Origin: Anaerolineae bacterium
GTDB taxonomy: Bacteria; Chloroflexota; Anaerolineae; Aggregatilineales; UBA3940
DNA: 64,000 nucleotides
Assembly: GCA_016926255.1 (NCBI GenBank)
Contig: JAFGOY010000005.1
Coordinates: 85,459 to 149,458 of the forward strand
Direction of reading: 5' to 3'
Within the stretch, counting starts at the first letter, position 1; every line of letters begins with the position of its first letter. The notes beneath the pieces were generated by a model. It was given only the letters and a program-made list of their open reading frames with translations. It was not told where the DNA came from and searched no databases. Positions 45,239 through 54,721 of the stretch are shown here, piece after piece. A program made the position numbers and the translations under genes.

Positions 45239-46768
45239 GTGTGGGAACCAAACGACCTTGAACAGCAGCGCTTAGACAAACTGAATCGTATCCGTGAGAG
45301 GGGCATCGACCCCTACCCCAAACGAGTCGACCGTACCCATACAATCGCCGAGGCCATCGCGGTGTTCGAGGCGGCAGAAGAAGCCGCCGGAGATGAGACA
45401 CCCGAAGCAGCCCCGGTTGTTGTTTGTGGACGCATCACGTCCCACCGTCCCCAGGGAAAATCCTCCTGGGCGCATATCGAAGACGGCTCCGGACGGGTGC
45501 AGGTCTGGATGAAGAAAGACAACATCGGGGACGAGTCTCAGGACTTGTTCAACGACGAGATCGACCTGTTCGATTTTATCCAGGTCAGCGGTACGATGAT
45601 GCGCACCCGTCGGGGCGAGATCACCGTCCTGGCCAACGAGTTTGCCCCGATCTCGAAGACCCTCAGCCCGCTGCCGGTGATCAAAGAGCGGCGGCTCGAT
45701 GATGGGTCGGTAGAACGCTACGGCGGGTTTACCGACCCCGAAGAACGCTATCGCCAGCGTTACGCCGACCTCGCCGTCAATCCCGACGTACGCGAGGTCT
45801 TTCTCGCCCGCGCAAAGACGATCAGCGCCATTCGCCGTTTTCTCGATGAAGAGGGCTTCCTGGAAGTCGAAACACCGATCCTCCAGCCGATCTATGGCGG
45901 CGCTGCCGCGCGGCCTTTCGTGACGCATCACAACCAGCTCAAGCAGGACCTCTACCTGCGGATCAGCTTCGAACTGTACCTCAAGCGGCTGCTTGTCGGC
46001 ATGTACGACGCCGTCTACGAGATTGGCCGTGACTTCCGCAACGAGGGTGTTTCACGCAAGCACAACCCGGAGTTCACCCAGGTCGAATGGTACAAGGCTT
46101 ATATCGACTACAACGAGGTGATGAACATCACCGAGCGGATGGTCGCCTACGCAGGCGAGCAGGTCACCGGTTCGCCGGTGATCACCTTCCAGGGCCATAA
46201 AGTCGATCTTACCCCACCCTGGAAGCGCATCACCCTGCGTGACGCAATCATCGAAAACACCGGTATCGATTACACCGAACACACCGATGCTGCATCGCTG
46301 ACCGCTGTAATGAAAGAAAAGGGCAAGCACCCCAGCCCCGACAGCACGTGGGGCAAGCTGGTCGATTCCCTGCTTGGCACCGATGTCGAGCCGGGCTTGA
46401 TCCAGCCGACTTTTATTACCGACTACCCGCGTGACATCAGTCCGCTGGCGAAGATGAAAGACGACGATCCAGCCCATGTGGAGCGTTTCGAGTTCTTTAT
46501 CGCCGGGCTGGAGATGGGCAACGCGTTCTCTGAACTAAACGACCCCATCGATCAGGAACAGCGCTTCATCGATATGGGGCGGCTCTACGGTGAGGACTCC
46601 GAAGAGAGTCACCCGGTCGATGAAGACTACCTGAGAGCGATGCGCTATGGGATGCCGCCCAGCGGCGGCTTCGGGATGGGCGTCGACCGGCTGGTGATGC
46701 TCCTCACCGACCGGCCTAACATCCGCGAAGTGCTGCTCTATCCGCATCTCCGCAACAGAGACGAATAA
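45239..46768 (+). CDS. lysS: Lysyl-tRNA synthetase class II
   Basis: YRQRYADLAVNPDVREVFLARAKTISAIRRFLDEEGFLEVETPILQPIYGGAAARPF...EIGRDFRNEGVSRKHNPEFTQVEWYKAY...GMPPSGGFGMGVDRLVMLLTD. Confidence 0.97.
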   Translation: MWEPNDLEQQRLDKLNRIRERGIDPYPKRVDRTHTIAEAIAVFEAAEEAAGDETPEAAPVVVCGRITSHRPQGKSSWAHIEDGSGRVQVWMKKDNIGDESQDLFNDEIDLFDFIQVSGTMMRTRRGEITVLANEFAPISKTLSPLPVIKERRLDDGSVERYGGFTDPEERYRQRYADLAVNPDVREVFLARAKTISAIRRFLDEEGFLEVETPILQPIYGGAAARPFVTHHNQLKQDLYLRISFELYLKRLLVGMYDAVYEIGRDFRNEGVSRKHNPEFTQVEWYKAYIDYNEVMNITERMVAYAGEQVTGSPVITFQGHKVDLTPPWKRITLRDAIIENTGIDYTEHTDAASLTAVMKEKGKHPSPDSTWGKLVDSLLGTDVEPGLIQPTFITDYPRDISPLAKMKDDDPAHVERFEFFIAGLEMGNAFSELNDPIDQEQRFIDMGRLYGEDSEESHPVDEDYLRAMRYGMPPSGGFGMGVDRLVMLLTDRPNIREVLLYPHLRNRDE

Positions 46769-46855
46769 ACCGGTTTAGTACGGGTGCAGGCGGCCCATTT
46801 CTCTCAGGGTTTATCTCGTCTGCGCCCGTTGATCTTTTTAAGCCTCTACTCCAAA

Positions 46856-46890
46856 ACGAGCCAGCCGAAATTCGGATGGCTCGTCTTTTT
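46856..46890 (+). terminator. intrinsic terminator downstream of lysS
   Basis: ACGAGCCA-gccgaaattcgga-TGGCTCGT-CTTTTT, nested CCGAA/TTCGG. Confidence 0.7.
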
Positions 46891-46897
46891 CATATCC

Positions 46898-47037
46898 CAG
46901 GGGCTCCGCCCCTGTAACCCCGCAAACTTTTGAAAAAGTTTGATCAAACCTTGATACCAATTATCGGGCGTAGCCCGATAATTGAATTAAGGGTTCAGGG
47001 AGATTATCTCCCTGATGGGGTCTGGGGCAAAGCCCCA
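46898..47037. repeat. array of five hairpins (REP/BIME-like intergenic element)
   Basis: CAGGGGCtccGCCCCTG; AAACTTTTgaAAAAGTTT; AATTATCGGGCgtaGCCCGATAATT; TCAGGGAGATtATCTCCCTGA; TGGGGCaaaGCCCCA, in series. Confidence 0.75.
46922..46948 (+). repeat. 27-bp dispersed repeat copy 2
   Basis: gcaaacttttgaaaaagtttgatcaaa; perfect inverse copy of 40107-40133. Confidence 0.85.
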
Positions 47038-47041
47038 TGTA

Positions 47042-47314
47042 TTACTTTCCCCGTGCCGAGTACCCCGGCCCGCTTTCGAAGTACACGGTGTTCGGCTCGA
47101 TATCGTCCCGCAGTTCGTCGGGCACTTCTCCCTCCGGCCAGATCGCGTTATATGGGCAGGCCGGCACGCACGCTCCGCAGTCGATACAGGTCGCCGGGTC
47201 GATGTAGTAGTAGGGCCACTCATCGATTGGATAGCCCGCCACGATGCAGTCCACCGGGCAGGCATCGACGCAGCCGCCGTGCCGCAGACACAACCCGGTG
47301 ATCACGTAGGCCAT
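47042..47314 (-). CDS. 2x[4Fe-4S] ferredoxin family protein
   Basis: GGCVDACPVDCI and CIDCGACVPACPYNAI motifs. Confidence 0.92.
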   Translation of the reverse strand: MAYVITGLCLRHGGCVDACPVDCIVAGYPIDEWPYYYIDPATCIDCGACVPACPYNAIWPEGEVPDELRDDIEPNTVYFESGPGYSARGK

Positions 47315-47317
47315 CGG

Positions 47318-48604
47318 TTAGCCTGCCGCTTCGACGGTTTCGGACAGTTCAACCGGCATCTCCTCTGATGCCTTCGGCGCGACCTTTCCCTCCAGCAGCA
47401 GGTAGCCCGCCGCACCGATCAGCCCCAGCGCCCCGACGATATACCACAGCCAGAGTGGGTTGGTGTTGTCCATCACCAGCCCGGCCAGCATCGGGGCCAG
47501 CGCAAAGCCGACCGTCCAGGTGAAACCGTGCGCGGCCATGTAGCGCCCGCGCATCTCCTCCGGCGCGAAGTCGGCGACCATTTTCTGCGCCACCGGAACG
47601 ACAACCATCTCGCCGAGGGTGATAATCGCCATCGCCAGCAGGAACAGGCTGTACACGTTCGCAAAACCGTACATCGCGTAGCCGATGGCATACAGCAGCG
47701 AACCGAGCGCCAGCATGATCATCGGACGGTATTTTTCAAGACGGCGTGTCAGCCCGATCTGGAAGACCACCACCATCGCCGCGTTGAGCGTCAGTATCCA
47801 GCCCCACCCCTGCTCGTTGACGCCATGTACGTCGCGCAGGAAGACGGCCAGCGTGGTGTTCATCTGGATGTAGACCGTCGTGACCAGCAGGCCGATCACC
47901 AGGAACCAGACGAAGGCCCGGTGCTTCAGCACACGTGCGTAACCGGCAAAGGTCTGCGTCAGCGATTCTTTCGGCTCGTCCGGCGCGGCTTCCGGCTTCG
48001 TCTCCGGGATCATGATCAGCACCACGACTGCCATCAGCGTGCTGGTGACCGCGTCGATCAGGAACAGCGTCAGGTAGCCGACCCGGATCGCCAGCAGCCC
48101 GCCAATTGCCGGGCCGATTGTCACCGCCAGGTTGAACGCCACCCGCATGATGGCATACGCGCTGGCGCGTTTTTCCTCTTCAACCAGGTCGGAAACCATT
48201 GCGTTCTGCGCCGGGTGGCCGATGTTCGCCACCGTGCCGATGATCAGCGAAGCGGCGAAGAACCAGTGGAAATCGCCGATCACGCCCATCAGCACGCTGG
48301 TTGTCGCGCTGAAGATCAGCCCGATGATCATCATCAGCTTGCGGCCAAACCGGTCGGCCAGCGCCCCGCCGATCATCCCGCCAATCGCATCGCTGACGGC
48401 GTACAGTCCAAACAGCAGCCCGACCGTCGTCATGTTGACCCCGAACTTGGCGGTCACGTAAAGGGTGAAGAACGGCCAGATCAAAGCCCCACCCAGGTGA
48501 TCGACGAAGGAGCCGGAGACCAGCGTCCAGAAGGTCGGGTTGTATTCTCGGATGGTGCCTCTCACCCGTTTATTCAATTGATCGATTGCCTTGATTGCCA
48601 TCAC
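47318..48604 (-). CDS. MFS transporter
   Basis: 12 TM layout; SDAIGGMIGGALADRFGRKLMMIIGLIFSATTSVLMG. Confidence 0.92.
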   Translation of the reverse strand: MMAIKAIDQLNKRVRGTIREYNPTFWTLVSGSFVDHLGGALIWPFFTLYVTAKFGVNMTTVGLLFGLYAVSDAIGGMIGGALADRFGRKLMMIIGLIFSATTSVLMGVIGDFHWFFAASLIIGTVANIGHPAQNAMVSDLVEEEKRASAYAIMRVAFNLAVTIGPAIGGLLAIRVGYLTLFLIDAVTSTLMAVVVLIMIPETKPEAAPDEPKESLTQTFAGYARVLKHRAFVWFLVIGLLVTTVYIQMNTTLAVFLRDVHGVNEQGWGWILTLNAAMVVVFQIGLTRRLEKYRPMIMLALGSLLYAIGYAMYGFANVYSLFLLAMAIITLGEMVVVPVAQKMVADFAPEEMRGRYMAAHGFTWTVGFALAPMLAGLVMDNTNPLWLWYIVGALGLIGAAGYLLLEGKVAPKASEEMPVELSETVEAAG

Positions 48605-48810
48605 AATGCCTCACTGTTCTATCGTTGTTTGACGGCCTACCACTACACCGCGCTGCTCGATGCCGTCATTGATCCATCGGACTGTTTGTTTACCCGGTTA
48701 CCCAACTATTCGGGTAACGTGAATAAATCCTAACATAGTTTGCCCGATCAGTCAAGGGCAAAAACCATCCACGAACCTGTACGCCTGAACCGGCGAAAGC
48801 GTTCCTGGAT

Positions 48811-48846
48811 AAAAAAAACAGCCGCGATCAAGCATAATCGCGGCTG
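48811..48846 (-). terminator. intrinsic terminator of DUF3048 gene
   Basis: aaaaaaaaCAGCCGCGAT-caagcata-ATCGCGGCTG, U-tract on minus transcript. Confidence 0.75.
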
Positions 48847-48874
48847 CTGAATGATTCGATTACTGCCGGTAGTC

Positions 48875-50086
48875 CTACTCGAAAATGACCTCCGGCGGCT
48901 CGACATTGATCGATACGAGGTGGAACCAGGTTTTACCCGGCTTGAACGCGATCTGTGTGCCGCTTGCGTCGAAGAACTGGATCATGCTGTCCTCGTTCGC
49001 CCGCTTCCAGGTGAGTTCATAGCGCAGGCCGTCGCGCAGCAACACCGCGTCGCCTTCCCCGGTCAGAATCACCCCCACCGAGTGCAGCCCCGACGGTTCG
49101 TCCTCGACGAAATCCGAGTCGTAATGTTCGGCATAGACGACCACCACGTTCTCGAACGCAAGCTGTTCGCCGGTCAGGTCGTCGCCGTGTTCAATGTCGT
49201 CCGTCCAGAGGAGCCAGGTGCCGCTCTCCGCGTCGAACTCCCACGTGTTGTTCGGTGCCGGGCCGAGGTAGTTGATCTGGGCCGTCGTCGTCTCGATGCC
49301 GCCGTCCGGTACCAGCTTATCAAAGACAAAGCCTGGTTCGAGCGTCGTGCTTGCCCCGATATTCCGTTCTTCGGCCAGCTTCCACAGTTCGGCGGGAATG
49401 GCGAACAGGGTATGCTCGACCGCCTTTCCTTCGAGAGGGATGCGGACACTGTACGGGTCACGGTAGCCAAATTCGTAGGAGAAGTTCCGCTCGATCCAGT
49501 CCGCATCCAGCATCAACTCCCTGACACGCGGCGGCGTACCCGGCGCGTTCCGGTTCGTGCTGTAGCCCGATGCCACGTAGATACCCTCGTACATCGGCAC
49601 CAGTTCCAGGTCAGGCAATCGACCGCTCCGCACCGATCCCACCCGCTCTGGCGTCTCGCCCAGAAAGACCGCCGTGTAGCGAGTCGCCACCCGGTAGCCT
49701 TCCATCTGGTGTTCCCACACCTGGTCGGCAGAGGCTAAACCGCTCTGCGGCCTCACCGAAGCGGGCGCGTTGCTCACCTTGATCAGGAGCGGCGGGCGAT
49801 CCAGTACCGAAGGGTCGTCGACGATCAGCCCGGTAAGCGGGTTGACATTGTCGGGGAAGTCGTTGGGGCCAAATGGCCCGACATCCTCCGGCTCGACTGT
49901 CTCCACCACTTCGTCGGGCACCGGCGTCTCATCTCCTGCAAGTGTCGGCTCGCCGAAGACAGGGGCCGCCGTTCCGACTGCCGCCGGAGTTCGAGTCGCG
50001 GTCGGCGTGACCACCGGCTCCGATTCACAGGCCACAAGCCCGACCAGCAGGAGAATGGCCAGAAGAAGAAATTGAAGTCGTTTCAT
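48875..50086 (-). CDS. DUF3048 (YerB-like) lipoprotein, copy 1
   Basis: Lipobox LVGLVACESEP; NPLTGLIVDDPSVLDRPPLLIKVSNAPASVRPQSGLASADQVWEHQMEG...ERVGSVRSGRLPDLELVPMY. Confidence 0.88.
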   Translation of the reverse strand: MKRLQFLLLAILLLVGLVACESEPVVTPTATRTPAAVGTAAPVFGEPTLAGDETPVPDEVVETVEPEDVGPFGPNDFPDNVNPLTGLIVDDPSVLDRPPLLIKVSNAPASVRPQSGLASADQVWEHQMEGYRVATRYTAVFLGETPERVGSVRSGRLPDLELVPMYEGIYVASGYSTNRNAPGTPPRVRELMLDADWIERNFSYEFGYRDPYSVRIPLEGKAVEHTLFAIPAELWKLAEERNIGASTTLEPGFVFDKLVPDGGIETTTAQINYLGPAPNNTWEFDAESGTWLLWTDDIEHGDDLTGEQLAFENVVVVYAEHYDSDFVEDEPSGLHSVGVILTGEGDAVLLRDGLRYELTWKRANEDSMIQFFDASGTQIAFKPGKTWFHLVSINVEPPEVIFE

Positions 50087-50152
50087 GATGTCCTGTATAT
50101 TGCCTCGTCAAACGGATGTCCGGTTTTCTGGTTACTGGCAAATCACCGCCCT

Positions 50153-51313
50153 TTACGGCTCGGTGACCAAACTATCGAACCCAATCGGCACGATCTCGAA
50201 CCAGGTGTTCCCCGGTCTGAAATACAGCACCTCGCCCGATGTCGTCGTGAACTGGAGCATCTGCTCCGGGTCGTTTCGAGTCCACCACCCCTCGATCCGC
50301 TGCCCATCCCTGAACAGCGACGCCGGGCCTTCGCCCCATAACTGGATTTCAATCGACCACAGTCCGTTGTAGCTGTCTTCCAGGATGTCGGTATCGACGT
50401 GCATTGCAGCGACGGCGATCACATTCGATGCGGTGAGTTGTTCACCGGTCAGGTAGTCGATATGCGGTTCACCGGCCAGCGTGCGCTGGTACAACCCCGT
50501 CGAAGAATTGTAGTCCCAACGAACTTCCATCATGCTGGTGCTGAAATCGATCTCCACCGCTGATGCAGGCGTGCCACCCGCGTTCAGCTGGGCGCGAAAA
50601 GCCATCCCCGGCGTCAGGTCGGGCGGCAAGTTGACGCCCTTCTCGCTCGCCAGCGCCCAGATTTCTTCCGGCTGGGCGAACATCGTATGCTCCAGCGCCA
50701 GCCCTTCCCGCTGAATCCGCACCAGGTACGGATCGCCATAGACATCCCCGGAGAAGTTGCGATTTCGCCAGTTCACCTCGGCGAGGCGCAGCGCAACGCC
50801 ATGGCTGAAGCCCGAACAGGAAAAGATCGTATCGAACATCCGCACGATCTCGAAGTCGATCAGCCGACCACTCCGCACCGACCCGACCAGATCGGGAGCC
50901 TGGCTGTAGAAAATCGACGTGAAGCGCGTCACGCCGCCTTCTGTGTAATGTTCGAAGATAATGTCGGCATAGCTCAACCCCGACTGTGGGCGGGCCAGTG
51001 GATCGTTCGAGACTTTGATCGCCAGCGGTGACCGGTTCAACACGTTAATGTCACTCACCGGCATCCCGGTCAGTGGGTTGACGTCCGCCGGGTAGCTGTC
51101 GGGGCCGTACGGCCCTTCAGGGATCGGGAAGGGGGTTGCAGCAGCAACAACGACCGGTTCCGGTGTCGCCGTGACCTCGCCTGTATCGAGCGGGCCGCCG
51201 GGCGTGCGGGTCGGGGTCGGGGTGAGCACCGGCTCCGATTGGCAGGCGGTCAGGGCCATCATGCAGCCTACAATCAGGCTGATTGTCAGTATCACAAATT
51301 CAAGACGGCGCAT
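50153..51313 (-). CDS. DUF3048 (YerB-like) lipoprotein, copy 2
   Basis: Lipobox-like MMALTACQSEP; NPLTGMPVSDINVLNRSPLAIKVSNDPLARPQSGLSYADIIFEHYTEGG...DLVGSVRSGRLIDFEIVRMF. Confidence 0.88.
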   Translation of the reverse strand: MRRLEFVILTISLIVGCMMALTACQSEPVLTPTPTRTPGGPLDTGEVTATPEPVVVAAATPFPIPEGPYGPDSYPADVNPLTGMPVSDINVLNRSPLAIKVSNDPLARPQSGLSYADIIFEHYTEGGVTRFTSIFYSQAPDLVGSVRSGRLIDFEIVRMFDTIFSCSGFSHGVALRLAEVNWRNRNFSGDVYGDPYLVRIQREGLALEHTMFAQPEEIWALASEKGVNLPPDLTPGMAFRAQLNAGGTPASAVEIDFSTSMMEVRWDYNSSTGLYQRTLAGEPHIDYLTGEQLTASNVIAVAAMHVDTDILEDSYNGLWSIEIQLWGEGPASLFRDGQRIEGWWTRNDPEQMLQFTTTSGEVLYFRPGNTWFEIVPIGFDSLVTEP

Positions 51314-51490
51314 TCCGTCCAGCTCCTCATCGATAACGATCGTTCAGTCTGGCCAACGGCCAGCGCTGAAAAATTATACCACGTGGTTTTCGGCTTTGGG
51401 CATAGTACTTTGATGACGAATCAACTACGCCCAACCAGCGATCAAAAAGAGCGCGGCAGGCACCGCGCCCCATTACCGGCAACTATCACC

Positions 51491-53410
51491 CTACTTCCGG
51501 AACGTCCGCAATGTCTCCAGGTAATAATCTGGCAGGCCGATATCGAAGCGCTTCCCGTCGACCATCAATCCCAGGAACCCGTCTTCCTGTCGCAGCCGGT
51601 CGAGCGTTGAGGTGAGTTGAAACTCCCCACCCTCGCGCACGTTGTGCTTGATATGCTCTTCCAGGTAGTCGAATATCTGCGGTTTGATGATGTACTGGCC
51701 AAACACGGTCAGGTATTCATCTTTCGGTAGCCCGGCGACCTGCAGATTGGTGCGTGCGTAGTCGACGGTCGGCTTCTCGGCGAACTCGGTGATGTTGAGT
51801 ACTTCCTGGTCTTCCACCCAGACACCGGTCACCGTTCCGAAGTTGGCAATCGCCTTCTCCGGCGTACGGCGCAGCCCGATCACGCTCAAGCCGTGTCTCT
51901 GGTAGGCTTCGACCAGTTGCCGGGCGCAGGAGCGTTCCGACTCGGAGCGATAGATATGATCGCCCAGCATCAGCAGGAACGGTTCGTCGCCAATCACTTC
52001 TTTCGCGCAGTAAACCGCGTGCCCGAAGCCCTCTTGGTTGGTCTGAACAATGAACTTCACCCGCCGCCCGATTTCCAGCAGTTGTTTGGCGACCTGCTGG
52101 TTGGACGGCGAAAGTTTGTTGTAGTTTTCGATGGATACCTGCACGTTGAAGAAGCGGCGGAAGTCCTCCATATCGTCCTCCTGGACGATGATGAACACCT
52201 CCTCGATCCCCGCGTCAAGTGCCTCCTCGACGATCAGCAGAATCGCGGGCTTGGCGACCCCGTCCCGGTCAATAATCGGGAACAGTTCCTTCTTGGTCGC
52301 CTTCGTCGCCGGGAACAATCGCGTCCCGAAGCCTGCCGCCGGGATCACCGCCTTGCGGACCTTCGGGCTGGGTTGCAGTGTCAGCTTCAAACAGCTCATC
52401 CCCAGGTCGCGCTCAAGGATTTCGACCACCGCCTGTTGATCGTCTTCCGAATGGCAGATGAACTGAGCCGTTCCATCCCCCTGCGATCCGACTCCCTTCC
52501 CGCCGAGCACGTGCGGTCGAAGGGGTTCGTAATCCAGCACTTCGTGCAGCATCGGCGCGGTGAGTTCTTCCCGGCAGGCGGGTATCGCATAACGGTCGAA
52601 GAAATCCTGTGCCTCCCCCATCAGGCAGCCCAGCCGCTCCCGGTCCGAGTCGACAAGCGCCTCGACCGCTTGCTGGACGATGCGCTTGTTGATCGGCCCC
52701 AGTAGTTCCTGTACCCCCCGCTCGACTTCATTCTCGGCGAATGGGTAGGCACGGTTCAGCCGGGCCAGGATTTCCATCGTGTCTTTCTGCGCGTTCAGGT
52801 CGACGAGTACGAAGTGAAGGTCTTTCTGTGCCTGTAGCTCGTTCGTCTCCAGCCGGTCGCCGTCGAATATCATCAGCACCGGGCGATTACCAAATGCACA
52901 GCCCTGATCCATCCGGCCACACCGCGAAGGCGTCGTGACCTCGCCCTGGTAAGCGATCTCCATTTCGCCCCGGATCGTCATCTTCAGATCGTAGACCCGG
53001 TTGAAGGCGCGGGCCGCCAGCACACAGATCGCCGCGCTCGATGAAAGCCCCTTCCTGATCGGCAGATCGGTTTTGTAGTTGTCGATCACCAACCCGCGAA
53101 CGTGGTAATGGGTCATTACCTGGTAAGCCACCCCCGCGATGTAGCTCCAGAAGCCGCCCTCTCTCGCGACTTCTAGCAGCGTGTTGGCATCCATCGGGAT
53201 TTCATGCGGGCCAACCCGTTCTCCATCGTTCGTTGTCGAAGTCAGAACCAGTGCGTTGGGATGCGGCTCGACGGTCGCCCATATCCCCTGGTTCGTCCCG
53301 GCGATCAGCGCATATCCCTGTTCGATGTCGGCGTTGATGCGGCGATAGCCACCGGCCCAGTCTGAATGCTCACCGAACAGACAGATTCGTCCTGGCACAA
53401 AAAGTTTCAC
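51491..53410 (-). CDS. Bifunctional GHMP-family sugar kinase fused to GalU-like nucleotidyltransferase
   Basis: N-half: PGRICLFGEHSDWAGGYR, LPIRKGLSSSAAICVLAARAFN, GVGSQGDGTAQF. C-half: VRKAVIPAAGFGTRLFPATKATKKELFPIIDRDGVAKPAI...LMLGDHIY.... Confidence 0.92.
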   Translation of the reverse strand: MKLFVPGRICLFGEHSDWAGGYRRINADIEQGYALIAGTNQGIWATVEPHPNALVLTSTTNDGERVGPHEIPMDANTLLEVAREGGFWSYIAGVAYQVMTHYHVRGLVIDNYKTDLPIRKGLSSSAAICVLAARAFNRVYDLKMTIRGEMEIAYQGEVTTPSRCGRMDQGCAFGNRPVLMIFDGDRLETNELQAQKDLHFVLVDLNAQKDTMEILARLNRAYPFAENEVERGVQELLGPINKRIVQQAVEALVDSDRERLGCLMGEAQDFFDRYAIPACREELTAPMLHEVLDYEPLRPHVLGGKGVGSQGDGTAQFICHSEDDQQAVVEILERDLGMSCLKLTLQPSPKVRKAVIPAAGFGTRLFPATKATKKELFPIIDRDGVAKPAILLIVEEALDAGIEEVFIIVQEDDMEDFRRFFNVQVSIENYNKLSPSNQQVAKQLLEIGRRVKFIVQTNQEGFGHAVYCAKEVIGDEPFLLMLGDHIYRSESERSCARQLVEAYQRHGLSVIGLRRTPEKAIANFGTVTGVWVEDQEVLNITEFAEKPTVDYARTNLQVAGLPKDEYLTVFGQYIIKPQIFDYLEEHIKHNVREGGEFQLTSTLDRLRQEDGFLGLMVDGKRFDIGLPDYYLETLRTFRK

Positions 53411-53443
53411 GTTCTTCTCCTCACGATTTTTAACTGTGGGTCT

Positions 53444-54652
53444 TTAATCCTGCACCGAGACCACCTGCGTTCCATCCGCTGCGGTGAACTGGTAAAAGGT
53501 GGGGGTTAACCCGGTCGATTCAAAATACCCCGTCTCGACCGTTTTTATAAAATCGTCCACGCCATCAGCTCGCACCAGGAAAAGCAGACTCCCCGCCCAG
53601 CCATCGCCAAGCACACGACCGCCCAGCCGCGCCGGGTGATCCTGCCCGGCCAGCCACATGGCGTCAAGTTCAGGGCTGCTCACATCGAGCAGGTCGCGCG
53701 CGCTGATGTATGACTGATCCATCAGTTCACCCAGGATTTCCACTTCCCCGACCTGCAGCGCCCGCGTCCCGGCCTGCACCCGCTCATTTTCCTCGATGAT
53801 ATGCTGCGCCCGCTGCCGGGCCGGTTCCGGTATCTCTTCTGCATATTCCTGAAACTGCTCGATGCTCACGTCACGCAGCGCCCTCACGCCCGGAATATAG
53901 CGCTGTAAGGCAGTGGTCGCTTCCCGGCTTTCCAGGAACCGTTGTTCATAGCCGTTGTTTCCCGCCGAAAGCCTCGTACCTGTATCGGCTACCACCAGCA
54001 CGATATCGCCCGGCAGCCCAATCGACTTCCATTCATACGTCCGGCAGTCGAACAGCAGCACATGTCCTCTGCGCCCAAACAGGCAGGCAAATTGATCTTT
54101 CAGCCCTGCCCGCAAACCGATATATCGGCTCTCGGCCCGCTGGCATAATACCGCCAGCTCCATCTTTTCGATCTCCCACCCGGTGATGTGTGCCCAGGCT
54201 GTCGCGTAGGCCGTCTCAACCGCCGCCGACGATGCCAGCCCTGCTCCAATCGGTATCTGGCTGGAGATCGCCAACCGGCTGCCCGGTGTCGCCAGCCCCG
54301 CTTCCTGAAGGCTCCAGGCGACCCCTGCGGCATACTTCGACCAGTCAGGCAGTTCTTCACCGGTCAATGTCGTTTTCTCATCGAGCTCGGTCAGCCGGAA
54401 AGCTACTTCTTCATTACCCATATCCAGTGCCCGGACGATCACCAGTGTCGCAGGCATTTTTTTGACGGCCAGCCACGCGTAGCGATTGATCGCCGCCGAG
54501 AGCACCCAGCCGTCATTATAATCGGTGTGACACCCCAGCAGTTCAACACGTCCGGGAGCGCGGACCATGAAATCAGGCCGGGAGTTAAACGTCTCTTCGA
54601 CGTTGATCATCATCTCCACAGGGGGACGTGCGCTCAACTGTTTGGTGCTCAT
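53444..54652 (-). CDS. galK: Galactokinase (GHMP family)
   Basis: MVRAPGRVELLGCHTDYNDGWVLSAAINRYAW, QIPIGAGLASSAAVETAYA, RLGGRVLGDGWAGSLLFLV. Confidence 0.85.
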   Translation of the reverse strand: MSTKQLSARPPVEMMINVEETFNSRPDFMVRAPGRVELLGCHTDYNDGWVLSAAINRYAWLAVKKMPATLVIVRALDMGNEEVAFRLTELDEKTTLTGEELPDWSKYAAGVAWSLQEAGLATPGSRLAISSQIPIGAGLASSAAVETAYATAWAHITGWEIEKMELAVLCQRAESRYIGLRAGLKDQFACLFGRRGHVLLFDCRTYEWKSIGLPGDIVLVVADTGTRLSAGNNGYEQRFLESREATTALQRYIPGVRALRDVSIEQFQEYAEEIPEPARQRAQHIIEENERVQAGTRALQVGEVEILGELMDQSYISARDLLDVSSPELDAMWLAGQDHPARLGGRVLGDGWAGSLLFLVRADGVDDFIKTVETGYFESTGLTPTFYQFTAADGTQVVSVQD

Positions 54653-54721
54653 TTATGTTTTCCTTAAAACAATTCCATTAAGTATCTGTCCGATTTGGTT
54701 TTCGGATAGGTTATTTATCGT

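Noticed and set aside
47528-48733. 401-aa plus-strand ORF, H/R/Q/D-rich
   Set aside because: Antisense shadow of the MFS transporter; the complementary strand has clear MFS helices.
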